Source: Planctomycetota bacterium (lineage in GTDB: Bacteria > Planctomycetota > UBA1135 > GCA-002686595). From it: 64,000 bases of DNA. Numbering within the stretch: the stretch's first letter is position 1; each line of letters starts with the position of its first letter. The position numbers were made by a program, and so were the translations under genes. The stretch is from NCBI GenBank assembly GCA_029259595.1, contig JAJDEW010000086.1, positions 36,439 to 100,438 of the forward strand, written 5' to 3'. The notes under the pieces were generated by a model, which was given only the letters and a program-made list of their open reading frames with translations, had not been told where the DNA came from and searched no databases. Shown piece after piece: positions 9,648-17,419 of this stretch.

Positions 9648-10259
9648 ATGACGATCCGTTCCGAGGACGGCGAGCGCCTCGGGCGCCACGAGCGACGCTT
9701 GCGCTTCCTGCTCGCCCACCTCGCGGGCCGCGCGATCCGCTCCCGCGTCGAGCTCGACGACCTCGTGCAGGAGGTCTGGCTCCGAGCCCTGACGTCGGCC
9801 CGGGGACTGCCGCCCGTCGATCCCGCCGACCCCGCGGACACGGCGCTCGCGCGCCTGCTCGCGCGCATCGCCCGCAACACCGTCGTCGACGTCGCGCGCG
9901 CGCTGCGGACCAAGAAGCGTGACCGCCGGGAGGTCCCGCTCCAGCGCTCCGATTGGAGCAGCGCCGGCCCCCGCGCCAGCGCGCTCGCGGCGCACGGACC
10001 CGGCCCCCACACCCGGGTCGCCGGGGCCGAGGACGAAGCGCGCCTGCTCGCGAGCTTCGAGCGGCTCGCCCCCGAGCACCGCCGCGTCATCGGCCTGCGC
10101 CAGTTCGAGGGGCTCTCCGCCCGCGCGGCGGCAGCGCGCCTCGGCCGGAGCGAAACGGCGGTTCATTCCCTCTACCGGCGCGCCCTCGCCGCCTGGCAGG
10201 AGTCCCTGGGCGCTCCCGGCGGCCGGGACGAGGCCCGCCCGGAAGACCCACCGCGCTAA
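9648..10259 (+). CDS. ECF-type RNA polymerase sigma factor
   Basis: 203 residues from the ATG at 9648. Region 2 is seen in VELDDLVQEVWLRAL (the D-D-L-Q-E-V-W core of sigma 2.2) followed by RIARNTVVDVARALR (2.4). Region 4 is the helix-turn-helix LAPEHRRVIGLRQFEGLSARAAAARLGRSETAVHSLYRRAL. A Pro-rich, poorly conserved linker separates them. The frame stays open upstream to ~9144, but only as the antisense of the ligase gene. The kinase gene starts 50 bp downstream on the same strand. This sigma-kinase pairing is common in planctomycetes and suggests the kinase tunes sigma activity. Confidence 0.9.
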   Translation: MTIRSEDGERLGRHERRLRFLLAHLAGRAIRSRVELDDLVQEVWLRALTSARGLPPVDPADPADTALARLLARIARNTVVDVARALRTKKRDRREVPLQRSDWSSAGPRASALAAHGPGPHTRVAGAEDEARLLASFERLAPEHRRVIGLRQFEGLSARAAAARLGRSETAVHSLYRRALAAWQESLGAPGGRDEARPEDPPR

Positions 10260-10309
10260 AGTTCGCCGAATCCGCGACGAATCCGCCGCGTACCCACGCC
10301 GTCTTCCCC

Positions 10310-11959
10310 ATGAGCGAACGCGACCTCGACGACCTCCTCGACCGCATCGTGGCCGAGTACTCCGATCAGGTGCAGGCCGGCAAGACCCCCCGCCACGGCG
10401 CGGTGCTCGAGCGCGTGCCCCGTGAAGCGCGCCCCGGGCTCGAGCGCTGCCTCAAGATGATCGACGCGGGCCTCGTCCAGGGCCCCTCGCCGACGCGCAA
10501 GCTCGCGCCCGGCGTCGAGTTCGGCCGCTACCGCCTGCTGCGCGAGATCGGTCGCGGCGGCATGGCCCTGGTCTGGTTGGCGCGCGACACCGAGCTCGAA
10601 CGCCCCGTCGCGCTCAAGATCCTGCGCCCGGGACTCGCCTTCGAGGCGCGCCACGTCGATCGCTTCCGGCGCGAGGCGCTGGCCGTCGCCAAGCTGTCGC
10701 ACCCCAACATCGTGACGATCCACGACGTGGGTTCGGCCGACGGCTACCACTACCTGGCGATGGAATACGTCGAGGGACCGTCGCTCGCCACGGTCCTGGA
10801 GGCGCTCCCCGACAAGCGCAGCACGAAGGCGGACGCGCTGATCCGCGCCTCCGGCATTCCCGCGCTCGTTCAGCGCGACGAGACCTTCGAGCAGGTGCTC
10901 GCGCGCCTGTTCGCGAGCGTCGCGCACGCCCTCCAGACCGCCCACGAGCTCGGTCTCGTGCACCGCGACGTCAAGCCCTCCAACATCCTGCTCAAGAAGG
11001 ACGGCACGCCCGTCGTCGCGGACTTCGGGCTCGCGAAAGGCGAAGAGGATCCGGCCCTGTCGCTGACCGGCGACACCCTCGGCACGCCCTACTATATGTC
11101 GCCCGAGCAGGCTTGGCTGTCGGACGCGCGCATCGACCACCGCACCGACGTCTACAGCCTAGGCGTGTCGTTCTACGAGGCGCTCTCGGGGCGTCGTCCG
11201 TTCGAAGGCAAGACCGCGCTGGAAGTCTTCGAGGCCATCAAGACCTCGGTCCCGCCCTCGGTCCGCAGCGTCGCCCCGACGACCTCGAAGGACGCCGACG
11301 CGCTCATCCGCCGCGCGATGGCCCACCGCCCCGAAGATCGCTACGAGACCGCACGGGCGCTGGCCGAGGACTTCGAGCAGGTCGCACAAGGAGCTCCGAC
11401 CCAGGCGCGCGCGAACCAGGGCTCGTGGCTGCGCCGCGTGCGCACCGAGCTCTCCTTCCTGCGCTCGGGACGCCCGCTCGAGTACAAGTCCGCGCGCACC
11501 TTCCTCGGCCTCCCCCTCGTCCACATCGTCCGCCGCCGCCGCCCCGGCGAACCCTTGCGCATCGCCAAGGGTTGGTACGCCTCCGGCGAGATCGCCATCG
11601 GCGGCATCGCGACCGGCGGCATCGCGCTCGGCGGCATCGCCCTGGGCGGCCTGGCCGCGGGCCTCCTGTTCTCCTGGGGAGGGCTCGCCCTCGCCCTCGG
11701 CGTCGCCTTCGGCGGGATGGCCCTGGGCGTCGTCGGCATCGGCGGCATCGCCGGCGGCGCCCTGGCCTTCGGCGGCATGGCCTTCGGCTACGCCGCCATC
11801 GGCGGCCTGGCGCGCGGCGTCTACGCCATCGGCGGCGACGCCAGCGGCAGATACGTCGTCACCGAAGGCCGCGAGGACCCCGAAGCCGTCGCGTTCTTCG
11901 AGCAGGACTGGCTGGGGATGTTCGACTGGCTTCTGCAGGCCGCGCGGGGCGATGGGTGA
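10310..11959 (+). CDS. Ser/Thr protein kinase (Hanks type) with Gly-hydrophobic repeat C-terminal region
   Basis: 549 residues from the ATG at 10310. An N-terminal ~65-residue helical segment precedes a complete kinase domain (~68-345): glycine loop IGRGGMALVW, Lys103 in ALKIL, catalytic HRDVKPSN (Asp220), DFGLAK, and the activation-segment end GTPYYMSPEQ. All key residues are present, so it should be active. Residues ~420-515 are unusual: a 5- then 10-residue periodic array built on [AV]-[IFL]-G-G-[ILM]-A, almost only Gly and small hydrophobics, in place of the usual transmembrane helix plus sensor. It could be a membrane-embedded or beta-helical output region. It follows the sigma factor gene by 50 bp. 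Confidence 0.92.
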   Translation: MSERDLDDLLDRIVAEYSDQVQAGKTPRHGAVLERVPREARPGLERCLKMIDAGLVQGPSPTRKLAPGVEFGRYRLLREIGRGGMALVWLARDTELERPVALKILRPGLAFEARHVDRFRREALAVAKLSHPNIVTIHDVGSADGYHYLAMEYVEGPSLATVLEALPDKRSTKADALIRASGIPALVQRDETFEQVLARLFASVAHALQTAHELGLVHRDVKPSNILLKKDGTPVVADFGLAKGEEDPALSLTGDTLGTPYYMSPEQAWLSDARIDHRTDVYSLGVSFYEALSGRRPFEGKTALEVFEAIKTSVPPSVRSVAPTTSKDADALIRRAMAHRPEDRYETARALAEDFEQVAQGAPTQARANQGSWLRRVRTELSFLRSGRPLEYKSARTFLGLPLVHIVRRRRPGEPLRIAKGWYASGEIAIGGIATGGIALGGIALGGLAAGLLFSWGGLALALGVAFGGMALGVVGIGGIAGGALAFGGMAFGYAAIGGLARGVYAIGGDASGRYVVTEGREDPEAVAFFEQDWLGMFDWLLQAARGDG

Positions 11960-12012
11960 TGGGCGGCTTCGAAGGAGGGTTCGATGAGGATTCGACGAGG
12001 TCTCGAACTTCG

Positions 12013-12180
12013 CAACTGACTTCGAAACTGACTTCGAAACTGACTTCGAAACTGACTTCGAAACTGACTTCGAAACTGACTTCGAAACTGACTTCGAAAC
12101 TGACTTCGAAACTGACTTCGAAACTGACTTCGAAACCGACTTCGCAACCGACTTCGCAACCGACTTCGCAACCGACTTCG
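12013..12180. repeat. 12-bp minisatellite, 14 contiguous units
   Basis: Fourteen head-to-tail 12-mers with no spacers. The first is CAACTGACTTCG, then nine AAACTGACTTCG, one AAACCGACTTCG and three CAACCGACTTCG; a further partial unit merges into repeat copy R1 at 12186. The sequence gradient (ACTG to ACCG, AAA to CAA) indicates growth by slippage. It lies 54 bp after the kinase stop codon. A multiple of three, it would encode SKLT repeats, but no credible gene contains it. Confidence 0.95.
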
Positions 12181-12185
12181 CAACC

Positions 12186-12432
12186 GACTCGCTCGCTTCG
12201 CTCGCCATCGCTGCGCGCGGTGAACGGGATCTGTGACGGTGAGGCGGCACGGCCGCGTGGGGCGCAACCCGAGGGCCGAGCCGTTCCGAGAGTCGCGGGC
12301 CGACACCCCCGTTAGGACGCGGCGCACACTCCGTCGTGCGCCTGTGCCTGATTTCGCGGCTGCGCCGCGAAACGGCACCAGTACGGAGCCTTCGGCTCCG
12401 AGGCTACGGCGCGCCTTCGGCGCTCCTCCGCT
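12186..12432 (-). repeat. Palindromic intergenic repeat, copy R1
   Basis: Reverse-oriented copy of the family. Read on the minus strand it gives, in order, hairpin 1 (GGAGCGCC-GAA-GGCGCGCC, one A-G mismatch), hairpin 2 (CGGAGCC-GAA-GGCTCCG), hairpin 3 (TTTCGCGGC..GCCGCGAAA), the conserved CAGGCACAGGCG link, hairpin 4 (GGCGCAC-GACGGAGT-GTGCGCC), and the conserved tail GCGAGCGAAGCGAGCGAGTC. It is directly fused to the minisatellite. Confidence 0.85.
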
Positions 12433-12519
12433 GCACGGACCATCGCCCAGTGCCTTGGACGGGCGCGACGACTTTGGTGATGAGCTTCGAGCATGATCGT
12501 TGACGGGGATCGGTGACGA

Positions 12520-12776
12520 GGGCTGCGGAGGCCCACCGGAGGTGGGCCGTAGCCTCGGAGCCGAAGGCTCCGTGCTGGTGCCGTTTCGCGGCGGTAGCCG
12601 CGAAATCAGGCACAGGCGCGCGACGGAGTGCGCGCCGCGTCCTGAGGAGGTGTCGGCCCGCGGCTCTCGGACCGCTCGGCCCTCGGGTTGCGTCCCTCGC
12701 GCCCGTGCCGCTTCACCGTCACAGATCCCGATCACCGCGCGCAGCGATTGCGAGCGAAGCGAGCGAGTCCGTTGAC
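12520..12776 (+). repeat. Palindromic intergenic repeat, copy F1
   Basis: Forward copy with hairpin 1 GCCCACC-GGA-GGTGGGC (12531-12547), hairpin 2 CGGAGCC-GAA-GGCTCCG, hairpin 3 with a 4-nt GGTA loop, and hairpin 4 in its GC version (GGCGCGC..GCGCGCC). It ends in GCGAGCGAAGCGAGCGAGTCC. R1 and F1 diverge from an ~85-bp spacer whose sequence is the reverse complement of the R2-F2 spacer with substitutions. Confidence 0.85.
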
Positions 12777-12821
12777 CGCGCCCAAAGTCCATCGAGGAGA
12801 CCATGGAGCTCCGCTGGACGC

Positions 12822-13072
12822 CTCGCTCGCTTCGCTCGCAATCGGCTCGCGCTGTGAACGGGATTCCGCCGGGCACGAAACGCTCACGCCCGCGAGGGGC
12901 GCAACCCGAGGGCCGAGCGCTCGGTCAGTCGCCAGCCCCATCCACCTCAGGACGCGGCGCGCACTCCGTCGCGCGCCTGTGCCTGATTGCGCGGCTCACG
13001 CCGCGAAACGGCACAAGCACGGAGCCTTCGGCTCCGAGGCTACGGCCCACCTCCGGTGGGCCTTCGCAGCCC
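12822..13072 (-). repeat. Palindromic intergenic repeat, copy R2
   Basis: Reverse copy. On the minus strand, hairpin 1 is GCCCACC-GGA-GGTGGGC (13045-13061) and hairpin 4 is the GC version (GGCGCGC..GCGCGCC). Hairpin 3 has one changed arm (TTTCGCGGC with GCCGCGCAA), an intermediate between the two compensated forms seen in other copies. Its tail includes GGCGGAATCCCGTTCACAGC. Confidence 0.85.
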
Positions 13073-13189
13073 TCGTCCTCGACCACCGTCCTCGACCACC
13101 GTCACCGCCCACTCGTCACCGCCCCAAGTCCCTGGTCACGATCGCAGAACGTCGTCCCGGTCCAAGGCGCTGATCGAGGGCCCCTGCAG

Positions 13190-13439
13190 CGCAGGAGCGC
13201 CGAAGGTGCTCCGTAGCCTCGGAGCCGAAGGCTCCGTGATGTGCCGTTTCGCGGCGGTAGCCGCGAAATCAGGCACAGGCGCACGACGGAGTGTGCGCCG
13301 CGTCCTAAGGAGGTGTCGGCCCGCAGCTCTCGGACCGCTAGGCCCTCGGGTTGCGTCCCTCGCGGCCGTGCCGCTTCACCGTCACAGATCCCGTTCACCG
13401 CGCGCAGCGATTGCGAGCGAAGCGAGCGAGTCCGTTGAC
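13190..13439 (+). repeat. Palindromic intergenic repeat, copy F2
   Basis: Forward copy. Hairpin 1 is a different sequence but still paired: GAGCGCC-GAA-GGTGCTC (13195-13211, one G-U). Hairpin 2 is CGGAGCC-GAA-GGCTCCG, hairpin 3 TTTCGCGGC-GGTA-GCCGCGAAA, and hairpin 4 is the AU-containing version GGCGCAC-GACGGAGT-GTGCGCC. It ends in GAGCGAAGCGAGCGAGTCC. Confidence 0.85.
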
Positions 13440-13484
13440 TTCGCCCAAAGCCCATCGAGGAGACCATGGAGCTCCGCTGGACGC

Positions 13485-13733
13485 CTCGCTCGCTTCGCTC
13501 GCAATCGGCTCGCGCTGTGAACGGGATTCCGCCGGGCACGAAACGCTCACTCCCGCGAGGGGCGCAACCCGAGGGCCGAGCGCTCGGTCAGTCGCCAGCC
13601 CCATCCACCTCAGGACGTGGCGCGCACTCCGTCGCGCGCCTGTGCCTGATTGCGCGGCCCCCGCCGCGCAACGGCACAAGCACGGAGCCTGCGGCTCCGA
13701 GGCTACGGCCCACCTCCGGTGGGCCTTCGCAGC
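13485..13733 (-). repeat. Palindromic intergenic repeat, copy R3
   Basis: Reverse copy, sister of R2 in the duplication. Hairpin 3 is fully compensated here (minus strand TTGCGCGGC-GGGG-GCCGCGCAA), both arms having changed together. Hairpin 2 has a changed loop (TGC on the plus strand). Hairpin 4 is the GC version. Confidence 0.85.
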
Positions 13734-13839
13734 CCTCGTCCTCGACCACCGTCACCGCCCACTCGTCACCGCCCCAAGTCCCTGGTCACGATCGAAGAAC
13801 GTCGTCCCGGTCCAAGGCGCTGATCGAAGGCCCCTGCAG

Positions 13840-14095
13840 CGCAGGAGCGCCCGAAGGCGCTCCGTAGCCTCGGAGCCGAAGGCTCCGTGCTGTGCCGTTT
13901 CGCGGCGGTAGCCGCGCAATCAGGCACAGGCGCACGACGGAGTGTGCGCCGCGTCCAAAAGGAAGTGCCGGCCCGCGGCTCTCCGAAGAGCCGGGCCCTC
14001 GGGTTGCGCCCCTCGCGGGCGTGACCGTTTCGTGCCCGGCGGAATCCCGTTCACAGCGCGAGCCGATTGCGAGCCGAAGGCGAGCGAGTCCGTCC
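13840..14095 (+). repeat. Palindromic intergenic repeat, copy F3 (mosaic tail)
   Basis: Forward copy with hairpin 1 GAGCGCC-CGAA-GGCGCTC (13845-13862) and hairpin 4 in the AU version. Its second half is not like F1/F2. It matches the reverse complement of the R2/R3 ends (CGTTTCGTGCCCGGCGGAATC followed by GTTCACAGCGCGAGCCGATTG), so the copy looks recombined. The terminal motif has an inserted CC/GG (GCGAGCCGAAGGCGAGC). It ends 18 bp before the ileS stop codon. Confidence 0.85.
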
Positions 14096-14112
14096 GATCC
14101 AACCCCGCCGCC

Positions 14113-17100
14113 CTAGACCTTCTCCACCCCGATCGCCGCCGTCGCCCCCGCGAGCTCCGCTTCGTGCACGTATCCGGACGGCGCCTCGAAGCTCAACGAC
14201 TCCGCCAAGGTCTGCTCGCGAACCCAGTCGGCGTGGGCGCCGACCGCCTGCTGCGATTCGTCGTTGGCGGTGATGCGCAGGCGGATGCGGTCGGAGACGT
14301 GCAGGCCGGCTTGCTTGCGGGCGATCTGGATCAGGCGGACGGCGTCGCGGGCGAGGCCTTCCTGTTCGAGCGCGGGGGTCAGGCGGACGTCGAGGACGAC
14401 GGCGACTTCGGCGCCGGGGACGGCCTGGATGGCAGAGCCTTGCGACTCGGCCTTGGGGACGAAGGCGAGCTCGTACTCGCCGGGTTCGAGGTCCAGGTCG
14501 GCGACGCGGATGCCGTCGTCAGTGCGCTTCCAGTCGCCGCCTCGGGCGGCGGCCAGGAGTTCCTTCATGCGCTTGCCGACGCGCGGGCCCAGGGCGCGTG
14601 CGTTGAGCTTCAGGTCGAAGTCACCGAAGGCGTGCAGGTCGGTTTCCGTGCGGACGTCCTTCACGTTGAGCTCGTCGCGCAGGAGCTCGGCGAAGGGGGC
14701 GACGCGTGCGGCGTCGGCGCCGGCCACGGTCAGGCCTGCGAGCGGGAGGCGGATCCGCAGGCGCTTGTCCTCGCGCAGGCCGAGCGCCACCGAGGAGATC
14801 GCGCGCACGAGGTCCATGTCCGCGACCAGCTCCGGATCCGCCGGCAGCTCGTCGGCGTTCGGCCAGGCGGTCAGGTGCACGCTCTTCTCGTTCGTGAGGC
14901 CTTGATAGATCGCCTCCGTCATGAGCGGCAGGAGCGGCGCCGCGACGCGGCAGAGCAGGCACAGCACGGTGTACAGCGTGTCGTAGGCTTCGCGCTTGTC
15001 CTGGTCGTGTTCGGTCTTCCAGAAGCGCGGGCGGCTGCGGCGGATCGACCAGTTGTTGAGCGCGTCCAGGAAGGAGCGCACCGACGCACAGGCGCCGGCG
15101 ATGTCGTAGCCGTCCATGTCGCGCTGGACGTCCTCCACGAGCGCGCGCAGCTTGGCCAGGATGTAGCGGTCCAGCGTCCCCGTCGCGTCGGTCCGCGGCT
15201 CGGCCTCGATGCCGTCGGCGTTCGCGTAGAGGCAGAAGAACGAGTAGGCGTTCCAGATCGGGTTGATGACGAGCCGCACCATCTCGGCGATGCCCTTGCC
15301 CTCGCGGTCGACGCGCAGGTCGCCGCCGCGCAGGACCGGCGACGAGCACAGGTACCAGCGCAGCGCATCCGACCCGACGGTCGCGAAGACCTCCTCGGGG
15401 TCGGGGTAGTTGCGCAGGCGCTTCGAGAGCTTCTTGCCGTTCTCGTCGACGACGACGCCGTGGCAGATGGCGTTCTTGAAGGGCGGGCGGTCGAAGAGCG
15501 CCGTCGACAGCACCATCATCGTGTAGAACCAGCCGCGCGTCTGGGCGACGTACTCGGACACGAAGTCGCCCGGGAAGTGGCTCTCGAACCAGTCCTTGTT
15601 CTCGAACGGGTAGTGCACCTGGGCATACGGCATCGAGCCCGACTCGAACCAGCAGTCCAGGACGTCCTCGACGCGCCGCATGGTGCTCTTGCCGGTCGGG
15701 TCGTCAGGGTTCTTGCGCGTCAGGGAGTCGACCGCGGGGCGGTGCAGGTCGTCGAGTCGCACGCCGAAGTCGCGCTCGAGCTCGTCCAGGCTGCCGTAGA
15801 CGTCGATGCGCGGATAAGCCGGATCGTCGCTCCTCCAGATCGGTAGCGGCGAGCCCCAGAAGCGGTTGCGGCTGATCGACCAGTCGCGCGCGCCCTCGAG
15901 CCACTTGCCGAACTGTCCATCCCGGATGTGCTCCGGGATCCAGGCGATCTCCTGGTTCAGCTCGACCATCCGGTCGCGAACCGCCGTCACCTTCACGTAC
16001 CACGACGAGAGCGCGCGGTAGATCAGGGGCTGGTCCGTGCGCCAGCAATGCGGGTAGTTGTGCACGATCGTGTCGTGGCGGACGAGCACGCCGCGGCGCT
16101 TGAGCTCGGCGATGATCGGCTTGTTCGCCTCGAGCACGTTGAGCCCTTGCCAGTCGGGCACCTCGGCCGTGAAGCGGCCCTGCTCGTCGACCGGGCAGAC
16201 GACCTCGATCCCGTTCTCGGCGCACACGCGCTGGTCGTCCTCGCCGAAGCCGGGCGCCATGTGCACGACGCCCGTGCCTTCTTCGGTATCGACGAAGTCG
16301 CCGGCCAGGACCCGAAAGGCGTCGCGGTCGGCGAAGTAGGCGAACAGCGGCCGGTACGTGCGACCGACCAGCTCGGCGCCCTTCACGAGGCCGACTTCGC
16401 GCGCGCCCGCGAGCTCCTTCTCGTAGTTGCCGCGCGCCGCCGCCCCCACAATCAGCCGTTCGCCGTCCAGCTCGAGCACGGCGTAGTCGATCTCCGGCCC
16501 GACCGCAACGGCCAGGTTCGAAGGCAGCGTCCAAGGCGTCGTCGTCCACACGAGGATCGACGTCTTGGTCTCGTCACCGTCGCGCGGCTCGAGCTCGAGG
16601 CGCACGGTGATGGCCGGGTCTTGGCGCTCGCGGTAGGAGTCGTCGAGCCGGGTCTCGAAGTTCGAGACCGGCGTCTCGGCCGCCCACGAGTAGGGCATGA
16701 CGCGATAGCTCTCGTACACGAGCCCCTTCCTGTAGAGCTCGGCAAAGGCCCACATGACGCTCTCCATGAAGGAGAGGTCCATCGTCTTGTAGTCGTTTTT
16801 GAAGTCGACCCAGCGCGCCTGCCCGCGGACGTAGCGCTCCCATTCACCCGTGTATTTGCCGATCGAGGCGCGGCAGTGTGCGTTGAAGCGGTCGATGCCG
16901 TACTCGACGATCTTCTTCTGGCCGGAGATGCCGAGCGCCTTCTCCGTCTCCATCTCGACCGGCAGGCCGTGGCAGTCCCAACCGAAGCGCCGCTCGACGC
17001 GTCGGCCGCGCATCGTCTGGTAACGCGGCACGATGTCCTTCACGTAGCCGGTCAAGAGATGCCCGAAGTGCGGAAGGCCGTTCGCGAAGGGCGGACCGTC

Positions 17101-17262
17101 GTAGAAGACGTACTCGCCCGCGCCGGCCGGGTGCTGGTCGACCGAGGCCTGGAAGATGCCACCACGCTCCCAGCCTTCGAGCACTCCGGCTTCGATCGCG
17201 GCGAAGTCCGGCTTGCTCTCGACGACGGGGTAGCGGCGGGTGGCCTTGGCGGCTCGGGACAT
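14113..17262 (-). CDS. ileS: Isoleucyl-tRNA synthetase, long (type 2, eukaryote-like) form
   Basis: 1049 residues from the ATG at 17262 (MSRAAKATRRYPVV). Class I aminoacyl-tRNA synthetase charging tRNA-Ile in the cytosol. The HIGH signature appears as PHFGH (~60), and the KMSKS signature as KLSKRLRNYPDPEEVF, the extended version of the long IleRS type rather than the ~930-residue E. coli type. An editing (CP1) domain lies between (TTTPWTLPSN, GTGVVHMAPGFGEDD), followed by an anticodon-binding region and a long C-terminal domain. Type 2 IleRS enzymes are known for low sensitivity to mupirocin. The 3' end abuts the repeat block; the downstream gene on the other side is convergent. Confidence 0.96.
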   Translation of the reverse strand: MSRAAKATRRYPVVESKPDFAAIEAGVLEGWERGGIFQASVDQHPAGAGEYVFYDGPPFANGLPHFGHLLTGYVKDIVPRYQTMRGRRVERRFGWDCHGLPVEMETEKALGISGQKKIVEYGIDRFNAHCRASIGKYTGEWERYVRGQARWVDFKNDYKTMDLSFMESVMWAFAELYRKGLVYESYRVMPYSWAAETPVSNFETRLDDSYRERQDPAITVRLELEPRDGDETKTSILVWTTTPWTLPSNLAVAVGPEIDYAVLELDGERLIVGAAARGNYEKELAGAREVGLVKGAELVGRTYRPLFAYFADRDAFRVLAGDFVDTEEGTGVVHMAPGFGEDDQRVCAENGIEVVCPVDEQGRFTAEVPDWQGLNVLEANKPIIAELKRRGVLVRHDTIVHNYPHCWRTDQPLIYRALSSWYVKVTAVRDRMVELNQEIAWIPEHIRDGQFGKWLEGARDWSISRNRFWGSPLPIWRSDDPAYPRIDVYGSLDELERDFGVRLDDLHRPAVDSLTRKNPDDPTGKSTMRRVEDVLDCWFESGSMPYAQVHYPFENKDWFESHFPGDFVSEYVAQTRGWFYTMMVLSTALFDRPPFKNAICHGVVVDENGKKLSKRLRNYPDPEEVFATVGSDALRWYLCSSPVLRGGDLRVDREGKGIAEMVRLVINPIWNAYSFFCLYANADGIEAEPRTDATGTLDRYILAKLRALVEDVQRDMDGYDIAGACASVRSFLDALNNWSIRRSRPRFWKTEHDQDKREAYDTLYTVLCLLCRVAAPLLPLMTEAIYQGLTNEKSVHLTAWPNADELPADPELVADMDLVRAISSVALGLREDKRLRIRLPLAGLTVAGADAARVAPFAELLRDELNVKDVRTETDLHAFGDFDLKLNARALGPRVGKRMKELLAAARGGDWKRTDDGIRVADLDLEPGEYELAFVPKAESQGSAIQAVPGAEVAVVLDVRLTPALEQEGLARDAVRLIQIARKQAGLHVSDRIRLRITANDESQQAVGAHADWVREQTLAESLSFEAPSGYVHEAELAGATAAIGVEKV

Positions 17263-17419
17263 GGTTGTGGCCCTGATGGAACGAAGGGAGCGGGGAACGG
17301 CGACGGACGACGGACGGAGAGTGTAGGTCGGGGAGGCGTGGTGCTCTAGCGCGCACCCGGTCAGGAACCGAGCAGCGGGCCCTTGGCACCCTGCCTGCGC
17401 CAACGGTCGAGTGCCGCGC

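Larger units (their letters stand above)
12781..14095. repeat. Tandem segmental duplication (~650 bp x 2) of an R-F repeat pair
   Basis: The block 12781-13442 (spacer, R2, spacer, F2) is repeated at 13443-14095 (spacer, R3, spacer, F3) with high identity. Landmarks CCCAAAGTCCATCGAGGAGA at 12781 and CCCAAAGCCCATCGAGGAGA at ~13444 are 662 bp apart. The second block lacks one 14-bp CCACCGTCCTCGA-type unit in its spacer, and its last copy carries a different tail. No gene is seen in 11960-14112. Confidence 0.85.

Noticed and set aside
12013..12180. CRISPR array
   Set aside because: Units are contiguous 12-mers with no unique spacers, and no cas genes are nearby.
12233..13911. Many small open frames (e.g. 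with FRGAAAKSGTGARRSVRRVL) in the gene-free blocks
   Set aside because: They come from the repeat family. The hairpin 3 loop is 3 nt in some copies and 4 nt in others, which shifts the frame, while base pairing is conserved instead.
12186..14095. Insertion sequence or integron attC array
   Set aside because: No transposase or integrase remnant and no gene cassettes. Copies have four ordered internal hairpins rather than simple terminal inverted repeats.
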